A stretch of DNA of 48,641 nt from an uncultured Desulfococcus sp. GTDB lineage: Bacteria > Desulfobacterota > Desulfobacteria > Desulfobacterales > Desulfococcaceae. This document shows, piece after piece, positions 16,821 through 25,232 of the stretch. The notes beneath the pieces are model-generated. The model was not told the DNA's origin. It saw only the letters and a program-made list of their open reading frames with translations, and did not search any database. A program made the translations under genes and the position numbers. Location: contig CAJXSB010000002.1 of NCBI GenBank assembly GCA_913060435.1, positions 1 through 48,641 of the forward strand, in the 5' to 3' direction. Every line of letters begins with the position of its first letter. Position 1 is the stretch's first letter.

Positions 16821-16942
16821 CCCGCGCCTTGCCTCCTGTTAAAATGGTTGGATCATTATACGTCGACACCATTTTTCGAATCGACATGGCATGACCGCCA
16901 TGGCCGGTGCGCGCGTGTCTTCATCGGGAAGGTTTTGCAGTC

Positions 16943-17704
16943 ATGCCGAAACATTCGGGTTTAACGTCCAAGGGCGCGCCATTCCGCGTCGCCAGGCAAA
17001 GCCGGATCTTCCAGGACGTGGTCGACCAGATTCAGGAAGCGATCCTGAGCGGGGAGTTCCAGCGGGGGGACATGCTGCCCTCGGAACGGGAGATGCGGGA
17101 AATTTTTCATGTCAGCCGGGGCACCCTCCGGGAGGCGCTTCGGGTGCTCGAACAGAAGGGGTTGATCGAGATCCGCCTCGGGGTCAACGGCGGCGCCATG
17201 GTCACGGCCGCCATCGCCGAGACCATGACCGAAAGCCTGGGGCTCATGCTCCGGTTCCGCAAGATCTCCCTCGACCACCTCCAGGAATTCCGGGAGGACA
17301 TCGAAGGCATCGTTACGGCCAAGGCAGCTGACAGGGCGGCCGAGGCCGATGTGGCGGTGCTGCGTTCGCTTCTGGCCGAGGCCGAAGCGCATGTGGCTGG
17401 GGGGATCTCGGAATGGCGCGCGTTTTTGAACGTCGACAAGAAATTCCACCAGGCCGTGGCCCGGATCACGGGAAACCCCATCTACATTTTCATCCACAAC
17501 ATGGTCCACGACAACATCCAGCCCTACTACGACACCTTCCTTCCCCCGGACCAGGAGCGGCTCCAGCAGAACTTCCGGGACCTGAAGGAGATCCTTGCGG
17601 CGGTGGAGTCCGGGGATGCGGACCAGGCTGGAGATCTTGCCAGAAAGCACATCTGGCGCTTCAACGAATACATGACGAAACGCCGGCAGGAGCCGCAGGG
17701 GTAG
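16943..17704 (+). CDS. GntR/FadR-family (FCD) transcriptional regulator
   Basis: The ATG at 16943 follows GGAAGG and gives 253 residues. A winged helix-turn-helix occupies about residues 20-85 (LPSEREMREIFHVSRGTLRE). The C-terminal all-helical FCD effector domain carries the metal/ligand histidine pattern D-KFH-AV at about 165 and LARKHIWRFNEYM at the end. Such regulators respond to carboxylic acids such as lactate, glycolate or gluconate. The gene sits between the FAD oxidoreductase/selenoprotein pair and the aromatic-pathway genes and GlcD/GlcF-type enzyme, all on one strand. It is therefore the likely local regulator, with the effector possibly a hydroxy acid, by analogy with LldR and GlcC. 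Confidence 0.9.
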   Translation: MPKHSGLTSKGAPFRVARQSRIFQDVVDQIQEAILSGEFQRGDMLPSEREMREIFHVSRGTLREALRVLEQKGLIEIRLGVNGGAMVTAAIAETMTESLGLMLRFRKISLDHLQEFREDIEGIVTAKAADRAAEADVAVLRSLLAEAEAHVAGGISEWRAFLNVDKKFHQAVARITGNPIYIFIHNMVHDNIQPYYDTFLPPDQERLQQNFRDLKEILAAVESGDADQAGDLARKHIWRFNEYMTKRRQEPQG

Positions 17705-17738
17705 CTGCGGCGTCAGCCAGCGGCGGGGCGGGAGAATC

Positions 17739-18263
17739 ATGCCAAGGCCCAACATCATCCTCACCGGATTCATGGGCACGGGGAAGACCACCGTGGGAAA
17801 AATCCTAGCGCGGCATCTGGGATACGGCTTCGTGGATACGGACGAACGGATCCAGGCGCGCTCCGGGAAAACCATTCCCGAGATTTTCCAGGAAGAGGGC
17901 GAAGCCGCCTTCCGCTGCCTGGAAGCGGCGGTGGCGCGGGAGCTCGCCGCCGGGGAGGGCATGGTGGTGGCGACGGGCGGCCGGATGATGCTCGACCCCG
18001 AAAACGCCGAAACCCTCGGCAGAAGCGGGCGCGTCTTCTGCCTGCAGGCGGCCCCGGAGGAGATTCTGGCCCGGGTGGCCGGGGATGCGGGGGCGGTGCG
18101 CCCTCTCCTGGAAGGCGGAGATCCCCTGGCGCGCATCCTGGCGCTCTTGAAGGAGCGGGCGGCGGGGTATGCCCGGTTCCCGCAGGTCCGGACCTCCGGC
18201 AGAACGCCGGAAGAGGTCGCGGGGCGCATCCTCGAGGCCTGCCAGGCGGATCCAGCATCCTGA
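17739..18263 (+). CDS. aroK: Shikimate kinase
   Basis: This 174-residue P-loop kinase phosphorylates shikimate in the chorismate pathway. It has the Walker A GFMGTGKTT at 10-18, the substrate-binding D33 and D35 in FVDTDERIQ, R59 in AAFRCLE, and the lid region AVRPLL near 119. The usual substrate-binding Gly-Gly-Gly reads ATGGRMM here, so the third glycine is Arg82; related deltaproteobacterial kinases may share this, which I recall but cannot verify. It is in an operon-like row 34 nt after the regulator and 58 nt before the type II dehydroquinase. Placement beside oxidoreductases rather than other aro genes is unusual. Confidence 0.88.
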   Translation: MPRPNIILTGFMGTGKTTVGKILARHLGYGFVDTDERIQARSGKTIPEIFQEEGEAAFRCLEAAVARELAAGEGMVVATGGRMMLDPENAETLGRSGRVFCLQAAPEEILARVAGDAGAVRPLLEGGDPLARILALLKERAAGYARFPQVRTSGRTPEEVAGRILEACQADPAS

Positions 18264-18321
18264 TGCCGCCACCCCTTTCCGGGCGCCGACGCCGGGGGCG
18301 GCCCCCAACGGAGGAGATCCC

Positions 18322-18780
18322 ATGAAAAAAGTGCTCGTGCTGCACGGCATCAATCTCAACATGTTCGGCAAGCGGGACCCCGGCCAATACGGCACCATCA
18401 CCCTGGACGAGATCGACCGGCGGCTGGCAAAGCTGGGGGACGAACTGAGGGCCGCGGTGGAATGCTTCCAGACCAACCATGAAGGGGAGATGGTGGAAAG
18501 GATCCACCAGGCCCATGGGGACGGGACGGATGCGGTCGTCATCAACGCCGGCGCCTGGACCCACTACAGCTACGGCATCATGGACGCCCTCGGCATCCTG
18601 ACCATCCCGGTCGTGGAGGTTCACATGTCCCATGTCCATGCCCGGGAGGCGTTCCGGCGGACGTCGGTGGTCGCGCCCGTGGCCCGGGGGCAGATCTCCG
18701 GCTTTGGGGTGCAGAGCTACCTCCTGGGGCTGCGGGCCGCTGTCGAACTGGTCCAAGGTCCGGAGTCCGCCGACGGATGA
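18322..18780 (+). CDS. aroQ: Type II 3-dehydroquinate dehydratase
   Basis: The ATG at 18322 follows GGAGGAG and gives 152 residues, the normal size. The enzyme interconverts 3-dehydroquinate and 3-dehydroshikimate. Family motifs are HGINLNMFGKRDPGQYG (Arg18 and Tyr23 in the catalytic loop), the NAGAWTHYS turn, and EVHMSHVHAREAFRRTS with the active-site histidine. Small departures exist: HGINLN where GPNLN is common, and MSH where LSN is common. Type II enzymes act in biosynthesis and in quinate catabolism. The neighbours (a hydroxyacid-type FAD/Fe-S enzyme and an FCD regulator) make the second possibility worth keeping. Confidence 0.9.
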   Translation: MKKVLVLHGINLNMFGKRDPGQYGTITLDEIDRRLAKLGDELRAAVECFQTNHEGEMVERIHQAHGDGTDAVVINAGAWTHYSYGIMDALGILTIPVVEVHMSHVHAREAFRRTSVVAPVARGQISGFGVQSYLLGLRAAVELVQGPESADG

Positions 18781-18802
18781 GCCGGCCGGAGAAGGAGCGG
18801 CG

Positions 18803-21625
18803 ATGAGCACGCACGGTTTGGATTCCCTGGCACGGCGCATCGACGGCGAGGTCCGCACCGATGCCCTGCGCAGGCAGCTCCTGTCGACGGACGGCAGCAT
18901 CTTCCAGAAGGTGCCTGCCGCCGTGGTCTACCCCCGCCATGCCGGAGATGTCGAGGCGACGGCGGCGTTCGCCCGGGAGAAAGGGGTTTCGGTCCATCCC
19001 CGCGGGGCCGGGAGCGGGCTCTGCGGCGGGGCCCTGGGCGGTGGCATCGTGGTCGATTTCACCCGCCACATGAACCGGCTGATCCGGATCGACCTCGAAC
19101 GGGGCATCTTCGAATGCGAGCCCGGATATCGCCTGGGCCAGCTGGAGGCGGCCCTCGCCGGGACGGGGCGCTTCTTTCCGCCGGACCCTTCGAGCGGGGA
19201 GTACGCGACCTTCGGAGGCATGGTCGCCACCAACGCCAGCGGTGCCCACAGCGTCAAGTACGGCAATGTGGCCGACTACCTCCTGGACGCCGAGGTGGTG
19301 ACGGGCGACGCCCGCCGGATCGTCCTCTCGGAGATTGAAGGCCGGGATATCGGCGCCCTTCCGGCGCATCTCCGGGAACTGGCCCGATTGTACACCGAAA
19401 ACGCGGATGCCATCGAGCGGGCCTATCCCCCGATCCGGTGCAACGTGGCCGGATACAACCTCCGGGGGCTGGTCGACGGCGGGCGCCTCCGCCTGGCGCG
19501 GCTCTTTGCCGGGGCCGAGGGCACCCTGGGCATCGCCGTCCGCCTCACCTTCCGGCTCCGGGAAAAGCCGCCCTTCGACAGCCTGGTGGTGGCCGCCTTC
19601 GACGACATCGTCCGCTCGGCTGCGGCGGTGCAGCAGCTCCTGCCCATGGGCCCTTCGGGCATCGAGGTCATGGACAAATCCCTCCTGGGGCTTGCCCGCG
19701 AGAACGACCCCGCCCTCCGGGAGCAGATTCCCGAGGGGGTCGACAACCTCCTCCTCATCGAGTTTGACGGCGACACGGCTGCGGCATGTGCCCGTGCGGC
19801 AGCAGCGGCCAGGGAACTCCTGGCGGGCGCGGGGCTGAGCCGGGAGATCCACATCGCCGTATCCGGCGGGGAGAAGGAACGGTTCTGGGCCGTTCGCAAG
19901 GCTGCGGTGCCGATCCTCTACCGGCTTAAGGGGGAGAAGAAGATTTTGGCCCTCATCGAGGACGCGGCCGTGCCCACGGACCATCTGGCGGCGTATTTCA
20001 AGGGAATTTACGAGATCCTGGAAAGGCGGGGCGTGCGCTTCGTCACCTCCGGCCACATCGCCAAGGGTCTCCTCCACACCCGGCCGCTCCTCGACCTCCG
20101 GGATGCCGGGGATGTGGCCCTACTCAAACCCATTGCAGACGACGTCTACGCACTGGTCGAGGGCCTGGGGGGAACGGTCTCGGGCGAGCACGGCGACGGT
20201 CGCCTCCGGAGCGCCTACATCCGGCGGCGCTACCCGGAGATCTACGATCTTTTTGCCGCGGTCAAGCGTTGCCTGGACCCGTCGGGGATCTTCAACCCCG
20301 AGATCAAGACCCGCCACGAGCCGGACCAGATGGCCCGCGCCCTCCGGTTCGGGGCGGAATACGCCGCCGCCGACATGCCGGGCAAGGCCCTGGCCTGGCC
20401 CGAGGGATTTGTCCGGGAGGCCGAGAAATGCCATGGCTGCAGCAAATGCACCACCGTGACGACGGCCACCCGCATGTGCCCCGTCTACAAATTCACCCGC
20501 GACGAAGACGCCGCGCCCAAGGCCAAGGCCAACCTCCTGCGGGCGCTCATCAGCGGCGCGCTGCCCGAAAAGGCACTCTACCGCCGGGCGTTCCAGCAGG
20601 TGATGGCGCAGTGCGTCCACTGCGGGAGCTGCGTTCACGAGTGCCCGTCGGGGGTCAACATCCCCAAGCTGGCGGTGGAGGCCCGGGCCCAGTATGTCCA
20701 GCGGTTCGGGATCTCCCTGGACCATCGGCTGCTCACGGCTGTCGAGCTGGCCGGGCGGACCACCCGAAAGCTTCCGGAATCGTTGAAGCGCCTGGCGGAG
20801 ACCCGGCCCGCCAGGCGGGCGGCCGAGCGGTTCGCCAACGTATCCGCTCGACGGCGCCGCCCCTGTTTCCCCGCCCGTTCCCTCTTCGAGCGGGTCCCGG
20901 CCGCATCCAGCGGGGGCCGCCCCCGGGTGCTTTATTTTGCGGGGTGCTACGCCTCCTACATCCGGCCCGAGATCGGCGAGGCCGCCGTCCGGGTGCTGAC
21001 GGCCATGGGCATGACGGTCTTCGTGCCCCATCAGCACTGCTGCGGCCTGCCCATGCTGGCCAAGGGCATGACCCGCCAGGCGGCGGCAAAGATTCGGAAA
21101 AATCTCGCCCGGTGGGGGCGCCTGGCCAGTGAGGTGGATGCCGTGGTGGTCACGTGCTCCTCCTGCGGCCTCTCCCTGATGCGGGAGTGGGGGGATCTTG
21201 CGGGTGCCGCCGGCGTGGGAGCCATCCAGGCAAAAACGATGCACATCAGCCGCCTGATCGGGGATTTTCGCGAGCGGCTGCCCCTCGGGCCGATGCCTCT
21301 CCGCGCCGCCTACCACATGCCGTGCCACCTGAAGGTCCAGCCGTCGCCGGAAAGCTCCCTCTCCCTCCTGGCGCGGATCCCGGACCTGGCGGCTGTCGAC
21401 CTGAAAGGCCACTGCTGCGGCATGGCCGGAACCTGGGGCATGTGCGTCGCCAACGACGACCTGAGCCGGAAAATCGGCGCGGAGATGATCGCCCGGCTCG
21501 ACCGCTCGGGTGCGGCCGTCGGCGTGACCGACTGCCCCACCTGCCGGATGCAGATGGAGGAGATGGGAGATCTGCCCGTCCGGCATCCGATTGAACTCGC
21601 GGCCGCCGCCATCGCCGATGGATAA
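18803..21625 (+). CDS. Fused FAD/Fe-S oxidoreductase (GlcD-GlcF, D-lactate dehydrogenase type)
   Basis: The ATG at 18803 follows GAAGGAG and gives 940 residues. The N-terminal half is a PCMH-type FAD domain (HPRGAGSGLCGGALGG near 65-80) with a GlcD C-terminal domain ending in SGEHGDGRLR and LDPSGIFNPEIK. Two 4Fe-4S clusters follow: CHGCSKC near 542 and CVHCGSCVHECP near 603. Two CCG-type domains complete it (FAGC near 712, HQHCCGLP near 743, CHLK near 841, HCCGMAG near 870, DCPTC). Enzymes of this fused kind oxidise D-lactate, glycolate or D-2-hydroxyglutarate and pass electrons to quinone or cytochromes. The aroQ gene ends 22 nt upstream. Which hydroxy acid is used cannot be told. Confidence 0.9.
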   Translation: MSTHGLDSLARRIDGEVRTDALRRQLLSTDGSIFQKVPAAVVYPRHAGDVEATAAFAREKGVSVHPRGAGSGLCGGALGGGIVVDFTRHMNRLIRIDLERGIFECEPGYRLGQLEAALAGTGRFFPPDPSSGEYATFGGMVATNASGAHSVKYGNVADYLLDAEVVTGDARRIVLSEIEGRDIGALPAHLRELARLYTENADAIERAYPPIRCNVAGYNLRGLVDGGRLRLARLFAGAEGTLGIAVRLTFRLREKPPFDSLVVAAFDDIVRSAAAVQQLLPMGPSGIEVMDKSLLGLARENDPALREQIPEGVDNLLLIEFDGDTAAACARAAAAARELLAGAGLSREIHIAVSGGEKERFWAVRKAAVPILYRLKGEKKILALIEDAAVPTDHLAAYFKGIYEILERRGVRFVTSGHIAKGLLHTRPLLDLRDAGDVALLKPIADDVYALVEGLGGTVSGEHGDGRLRSAYIRRRYPEIYDLFAAVKRCLDPSGIFNPEIKTRHEPDQMARALRFGAEYAAADMPGKALAWPEGFVREAEKCHGCSKCTTVTTATRMCPVYKFTRDEDAAPKAKANLLRALISGALPEKALYRRAFQQVMAQCVHCGSCVHECPSGVNIPKLAVEARAQYVQRFGISLDHRLLTAVELAGRTTRKLPESLKRLAETRPARRAAERFANVSARRRRPCFPARSLFERVPAASSGGRPRVLYFAGCYASYIRPEIGEAAVRVLTAMGMTVFVPHQHCCGLPMLAKGMTRQAAAKIRKNLARWGRLASEVDAVVVTCSSCGLSLMREWGDLAGAAGVGAIQAKTMHISRLIGDFRERLPLGPMPLRAAYHMPCHLKVQPSPESSLSLLARIPDLAAVDLKGHCCGMAGTWGMCVANDDLSRKIGAEMIARLDRSGAAVGVTDCPTCRMQMEEMGDLPVRHPIELAAAAIADG

Positions 21626-21651
21626 CGGCTGGATTGTCTCTGGTTCCGGGT

Positions 21652-21882
21652 CTATTCGAAAATCTCGAGAATGAAGCGTTTGTTCCCTTTCCGGGATGAA
21701 GCGTTGAGGATGGTTCGCATCGCCGCCACGGTCTGGCCGCCCCTGCCGATGACCTTGCCGATGTCCTCCTTGGCGACCTTCAGCTCCAGTACGCTGGTCT
21801 GCTGCCCGCCGAGTTCCATCACCTCCACCTGTGCCGGATGATCCACCAGTGCCTGTGCAATCGTTGTAATCAGCTCTTTCAT
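21652..21882 (-). CDS. khpA: KH-domain RNA-binding protein KhpA
   Basis: This 76-residue protein is a single type II KH domain that binds RNA. The GXXG loop is seen in GKVIGRGGQTVAAMR, and the C-terminal strand is RFILEIFE. The length is typical of KhpA (YlqC). In many bacteria khpA lies between rpsP and rimM and partners with KhpB; here it stands alone, convergent with the FAD/Fe-S gene (26 nt apart), so it may be a second copy. The upstream region holds two inverted repeats that would fall in its leader. ATG at 21882 is preceded by AGGAG. Confidence 0.9.
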   Translation of the reverse strand: MKELITTIAQALVDHPAQVEVMELGGQQTSVLELKVAKEDIGKVIGRGGQTVAAMRTILNASSRKGNKRFILEIFE

Positions 21883-22326
21883 AGCGTTGTCTCCTCTTCG
21901 TCGGTATCCTTGTCAAGCATTCTTCGCCGGCGCTAATGGTGCGCGATCCAATAGGAAGTCGTGTTCGTGAGCCCTGCGGTTCCGGTGCTGCCTGTTGGGG
22001 CCGGGGCAGGCGCCCTGGGAATGCCCGGGCAGAACGGCGGGCATTCTTTCCATTTTCCTGCAGGCTTTAATGACGGATATATTATGACAAAAATATCCGT
22101 CCGGTATATAGGTTGATTCCCTGATTCGACTAGGGGTTCTACCCAATTGTCATGGGGGGATCACCCAAGGAGGCCTCCAGCAAAGCGCACCGGGGGCAGC
22201 GGCGTTCAGCCGTCGTGTGGGGTCGGGGGATGCTTCGGAACGGTCCGGATCACCGCGCACCCCCTGTCGGTGGCCACGTCGATGGACACCGCCCCGCCGG
22301 GCATGCGGATTCGGTCCGCATGTTTT
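21883..22326. other. Intergenic region with two inverted repeats upstream of khpA
   Basis: I see no supported gene in these 444 nt. Two perfect 9-nt inverted repeats stand out. GAATGCCCG/CGGGCATTC lies at 22019-22046. GACGGATAT/ATATCCGTC lies at 22072-22101, in an AT-rich patch. Both lie 140-220 nt upstream of khpA and may belong to its promoter or leader. The part next to the MocR gene 3' end (22140-22326) shows nothing. Confidence 0.55.
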
Positions 22327-23769
22327 TCAGCTGGAGCCCCGGGCGACGGCGGCGGCGTGGCGGCCGACCGTTTCGACGGCCGCGAGGATGCCGTCGCCGC
22401 CATGGGCTGCGTTGAGCCGGATAAAGTCCTGGTAATGATCGCTGGACGAGAAGATGTGCCCGGGGGTGACAGCGATCCCGGACTGGAGTGACCGCCGGTA
22501 GACCTCGAAGGCGTCGGCGTTCTCCGGCAGCTGCAGCCAGAGCAGAAATCCCCCCGAGGGCCGGGTGACGCGGGTGCCCTCGGGGAAGGATCGTTCGACC
22601 ACCTGGATCATGGCGGCCACACGCCGCTCGTAGGTGCGCCGGATGCGCCGCAGGTGCTGCTCGCAGGCGCCGGAGGCCAGGAATTCCGCGAACGCCAGCT
22701 GGGGCAGGGTCGCCGAGACCATGGTCGATGTGTATTTCAGCCATTCGATGCGCTTGAGTAGCCGCCCGGCCGCCACCCAGCCCACCCGGCAGCCCGGACA
22801 GATGGTTTTGGAAAAGGAGGAGCAGAGCATGACAAGACCCTTCTGATCGTAGGATTTGCAGATGCCGGGGCGATCCGGGCCGAAGTGGATGTCGCCGAAG
22901 ATATCGTTTTCGATCAGCGGGATCTCATGCTTCGCCAGCAGGGCGACCAGGGCCTGCTTCCGCTCCTCGGGGATGCAGCTGCCCAGGGGGTTGTTGAAGT
23001 TGGAGATGACGATGCAGGCCCGGACCGGGTTGTGCTCGATGGCGAATTCGAGGGTTTCCAGGCGGATGCCGTTCCGGGGGTGGGTGGGGATCTCCAGGGC
23101 CCGAAGTTCAAGGGCTTCGATGCACTGGAGGACGTCAAAGCAGATGGGGGATTCGATCGCTACGATGTCGCCGGGGCGGCAGGCCGCCCGGAGGCAGAGG
23201 CTGACCGCCTCGGCGCATCCCGTGGTCAGCACCAGCTCGTCGGGCCGGATGCGGCACCCGACTGCTGCGGCGCGCTGGGCGATCTGGACGCGGAGGGGCA
23301 GGGCGCCCTGGGGCGGCAGGGCATACATCCCGCTTTTTTCGCCCTTGCGCCGGGCGATTGCAGCCTGGAGGCGCGCCAGCTTGCCGGTGGCCATGAGGTC
23401 CGGGCTGGGGTAGGCGGCCCCCAGGGGGACAAGGTCCGGGTTGAAGGCATCCAGGATGATCATCCGCACCATCTCCTCCACCGTCACCCGGGCGGGATCG
23501 GGCTCGGGCGACGAGATCCGGGGCTCCGGCATCAGCCGGGGAAGGGCGGTGCGGACGAAGATGCCGGAACGGGGGCGGGTTTCGATGAGCCCGCGGGCTT
23601 CCAGGGCGCAGTAGGCCTGCATGACCGTCGAGACGCTGACCTGCTTCCGCCGGCTCATCTGGCGGATCGATGGGATGCGGTCGCCAGGCCGAAAGGTGCC
23701 GGAGCGGATCAGCTCGGCCATTTCATCCGCCAGCTGTTCATATTTAAAAGGATGCGGCCGAACGTCCAT
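22327..23769 (-). CDS. MocR-type regulator (GntR HTH fused to aminotransferase fold)
   Basis: ATG at 23769 follows GGAGG and gives 480 residues. The N-terminal winged helix-turn-helix (residues 5-75, IPSIRQMSRRKQVSVSTVMQ) is joined to a fold-type I aminotransferase domain. The PLP-binding lysine is Lys321 in SSFSKTICPG, with NPLG at 260-263 and ENDIFGD near 290. MocR proteins use PLP to sense amino acids or vitamin B6 and do not usually catalyse transamination. The gene diverges from the DUF2917 gene across 201 nt, and MocR proteins often control the divergent neighbour, so that gene is the obvious target. The longer frame upstream overlaps that neighbour and is rejected. Confidence 0.92.
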   Translation of the reverse strand: MDVRPHPFKYEQLADEMAELIRSGTFRPGDRIPSIRQMSRRKQVSVSTVMQAYCALEARGLIETRPRSGIFVRTALPRLMPEPRISSPEPDPARVTVEEMVRMIILDAFNPDLVPLGAAYPSPDLMATGKLARLQAAIARRKGEKSGMYALPPQGALPLRVQIAQRAAAVGCRIRPDELVLTTGCAEAVSLCLRAACRPGDIVAIESPICFDVLQCIEALELRALEIPTHPRNGIRLETLEFAIEHNPVRACIVISNFNNPLGSCIPEERKQALVALLAKHEIPLIENDIFGDIHFGPDRPGICKSYDQKGLVMLCSSFSKTICPGCRVGWVAAGRLLKRIEWLKYTSTMVSATLPQLAFAEFLASGACEQHLRRIRRTYERRVAAMIQVVERSFPEGTRVTRPSGGFLLWLQLPENADAFEVYRRSLQSGIAVTPGHIFSSSDHYQDFIRLNAAHGGDGILAAVETVGRHAAAVARGSS

Positions 23770-23889
23770 GGGGATGGCCTCCGCCTTCGAAACAACCGCA
23801 AAAGGGGTACAGATGACGCGTTTCCGGCCGGTACAGCTGCCCGATGGAAAGGGCTGTTCCGGTGACAAATGTTGATTTCTGTATCTGGT

Positions 23890-23918
23890 ATTATATCCGG
23901 GCCGCGGATAGGATGCAA
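23890..23918 (-). promoter_or_regulatory. Probable promoter of the MocR gene
   Basis: On the minus strand, TTGCAT (plus 23913-23918, three of six), a 17-nt spacer and a perfect TATAAT (plus 23890-23895) face the MocR gene, giving a leader of about 115 nt. It lies in the divergent region shared with the DUF2917 gene. Confidence 0.5.
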
Positions 23919-23970
23919 CCATCAATACCCGACGCAACCAAACGAGCGCCCAAAGGGCGAAGGAGGTGCC

Positions 23971-24312
23971 ATGGCTGTCATCGCAAATTTCAAACAATCC
24001 ACGGACGTCACGGACGCCATCGGGGGGCAGGATCGCCGTGTCGGCAGCCCCATGTTTGAAATCGAATTGAAAAAATCCGCCACCCGTCGGCTGCCCCGCT
24101 CCCGGCGGTGGCAGATGCTCGTCTGCCTCGAAGGATCGCTGTGGGTCACCCAGGCCGGTGATCCCCGGGACTACGTCCTGAATACCGGGGAAGTCTTCAT
24201 CGTCGACCGGCCGACCAGCGTCGTGGTCGAAGCCCTTGCCGCCGCCCGGTTTTATGTGTCGGAGATGCACCAGGGTGAGCCGTTCCAGGGGCGGCTCCCC
24301 CATTTTTCCTGA
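23971..24312 (+). CDS. DUF2917-like cupin-type small protein
   Basis: The ATG at 23971 follows a strong AAGGAGG and gives 113 residues. The middle carries the DUF2917 pattern: basic stretch, WQMLVCLEGSLWVTQAGDPRDYVLNTGEVF and FIVDRP. It is a small beta-rich cupin-like domain of unknown function. No signal peptide or metal-binding histidine set is obvious. It is transcribed divergently from the MocR-type regulator, which probably controls it. In other proteobacteria I recall DUF2917 genes beside MocR or LysR regulators, but I know of no assigned biochemical role. Confidence 0.75.
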   Translation: MAVIANFKQSTDVTDAIGGQDRRVGSPMFEIELKKSATRRLPRSRRWQMLVCLEGSLWVTQAGDPRDYVLNTGEVFIVDRPTSVVVEALAAARFYVSEMHQGEPFQGRLPHFS

Positions 24313-24574
24313 AAGCTCGTTTTCCGGGAAGTTCGTCTCGAATCCCGGATGTTTCCCATCCCGGCGGCCGCTCTCCTGTCTGTACAGCGGCCGCCGGGCG
24401 TTTCCGGGGGCTGTCACCCGGCCCAAGCCCTTTGCCCGTCATCTGCAGTGCCGATCCCTGCCGTTTCCGCATGCCCTGCTGTCGATTTATGGTCCCATTG
24501 CAGCCCGTTTTGTGATAAATTATCTGAAAATATTGTAATACGTGGTTTCTGAAAAAGATGCGACAGGGGAGTTT

Positions 24575-25228
24575 ATGGGAAACGATGAGATGACGGCGGA
24601 AGAACTGGTGGACGCCGTGGAAGCCGGGCTGGAGGCGCAACCCCATCCCTCGCCCCAGGATCTCGGTGCCGCGCAGGACGAGGGCATCGCCGGGAAAGAT
24701 GCTGCGGGTGACGACAACAGCGTGGACAAGATCCGCGAGATCCTGTTCGGGGGCCAAAAGCGGGAGTTCAGCCGCCGCCTGGACGAGATGGAAGCGGTTT
24801 TCCGAAAGGAGCTCGAGGAGATCCGGCACGAGCAGAACCAGCGGCATGAAGCCCTCGAAACCTATATCCGGCGCGAGATCGACGCCCTGGCCGACCAGGT
24901 GATGGCCGAGCAGCGGCAGCGCACCGAACAGGTCCGGGAATTGTCCGAAGAGGTGGAGAAGATCCGGAAGGCCCTCGAGAAGCGGATGGACCAGCTGGAC
25001 GAAGACACCCGGAAGGCGGCCAAGGATTTCCGGCAGCAGCTCCTGGAGCAGACCAAGACGCTGTCGGTGGAGATCCAGCGGAAGAGCGAGGAGACGGGCG
25101 CCCGCTTCGCCGCGGCCCAGCAGGATATGCGGGAGGACATGGTCGGCCGGGCCTCCCTCGGGGCGCTCTTTACCCGGATGGGCATGCATCTGGCTTCCGA
25201 GGGGACCGGGACGGGAGAAGACCGATAG
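24575..25228 (+). CDS. Coiled-coil protein of the GTPase-OmpA module
   Basis: ATG at 24575 follows GGGGAG and gives 217 residues. After an acidic, flexible N-terminal 65 residues, about residues 65-195 form an almost unbroken charged helix with heptad-like patterning (REFSRRLDEMEAVFRKELEE, then VRELSEEVEKIRKALEKR). The end has GRASLGALFTRMGMHL, a conserved-looking amphipathic tail. No membrane segment is present. It is the first gene of a four-gene row and its stop is 4 nt before the OmpA-domain gene. It may act as a cytoplasmic scaffold for the N-terminal domain of that protein or for the GTPase. I do not recognise a named family. Confidence 0.75.
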   Translation: MGNDEMTAEELVDAVEAGLEAQPHPSPQDLGAAQDEGIAGKDAAGDDNSVDKIREILFGGQKREFSRRLDEMEAVFRKELEEIRHEQNQRHEALETYIRREIDALADQVMAEQRQRTEQVRELSEEVEKIRKALEKRMDQLDEDTRKAAKDFRQQLLEQTKTLSVEIQRKSEETGARFAAAQQDMREDMVGRASLGALFTRMGMHLASEGTGTGEDR

Positions 25229-25232
25229 CGCC

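Noticed and set aside
18578-20077. 499-residue minus-strand frame opposite the aroQ and FAD/Fe-S genes
   Set aside because: Antisense shadow; the plus-strand genes have clear family motifs and ribosome sites.
24313-24574. Sigma-54 promoter in front of the GTPase-OmpA module
   Set aside because: I looked for GG-N10-GC with TGGC/TTGC context and found only wrong spacings (GG-N7-GC and GG-N12-GC).
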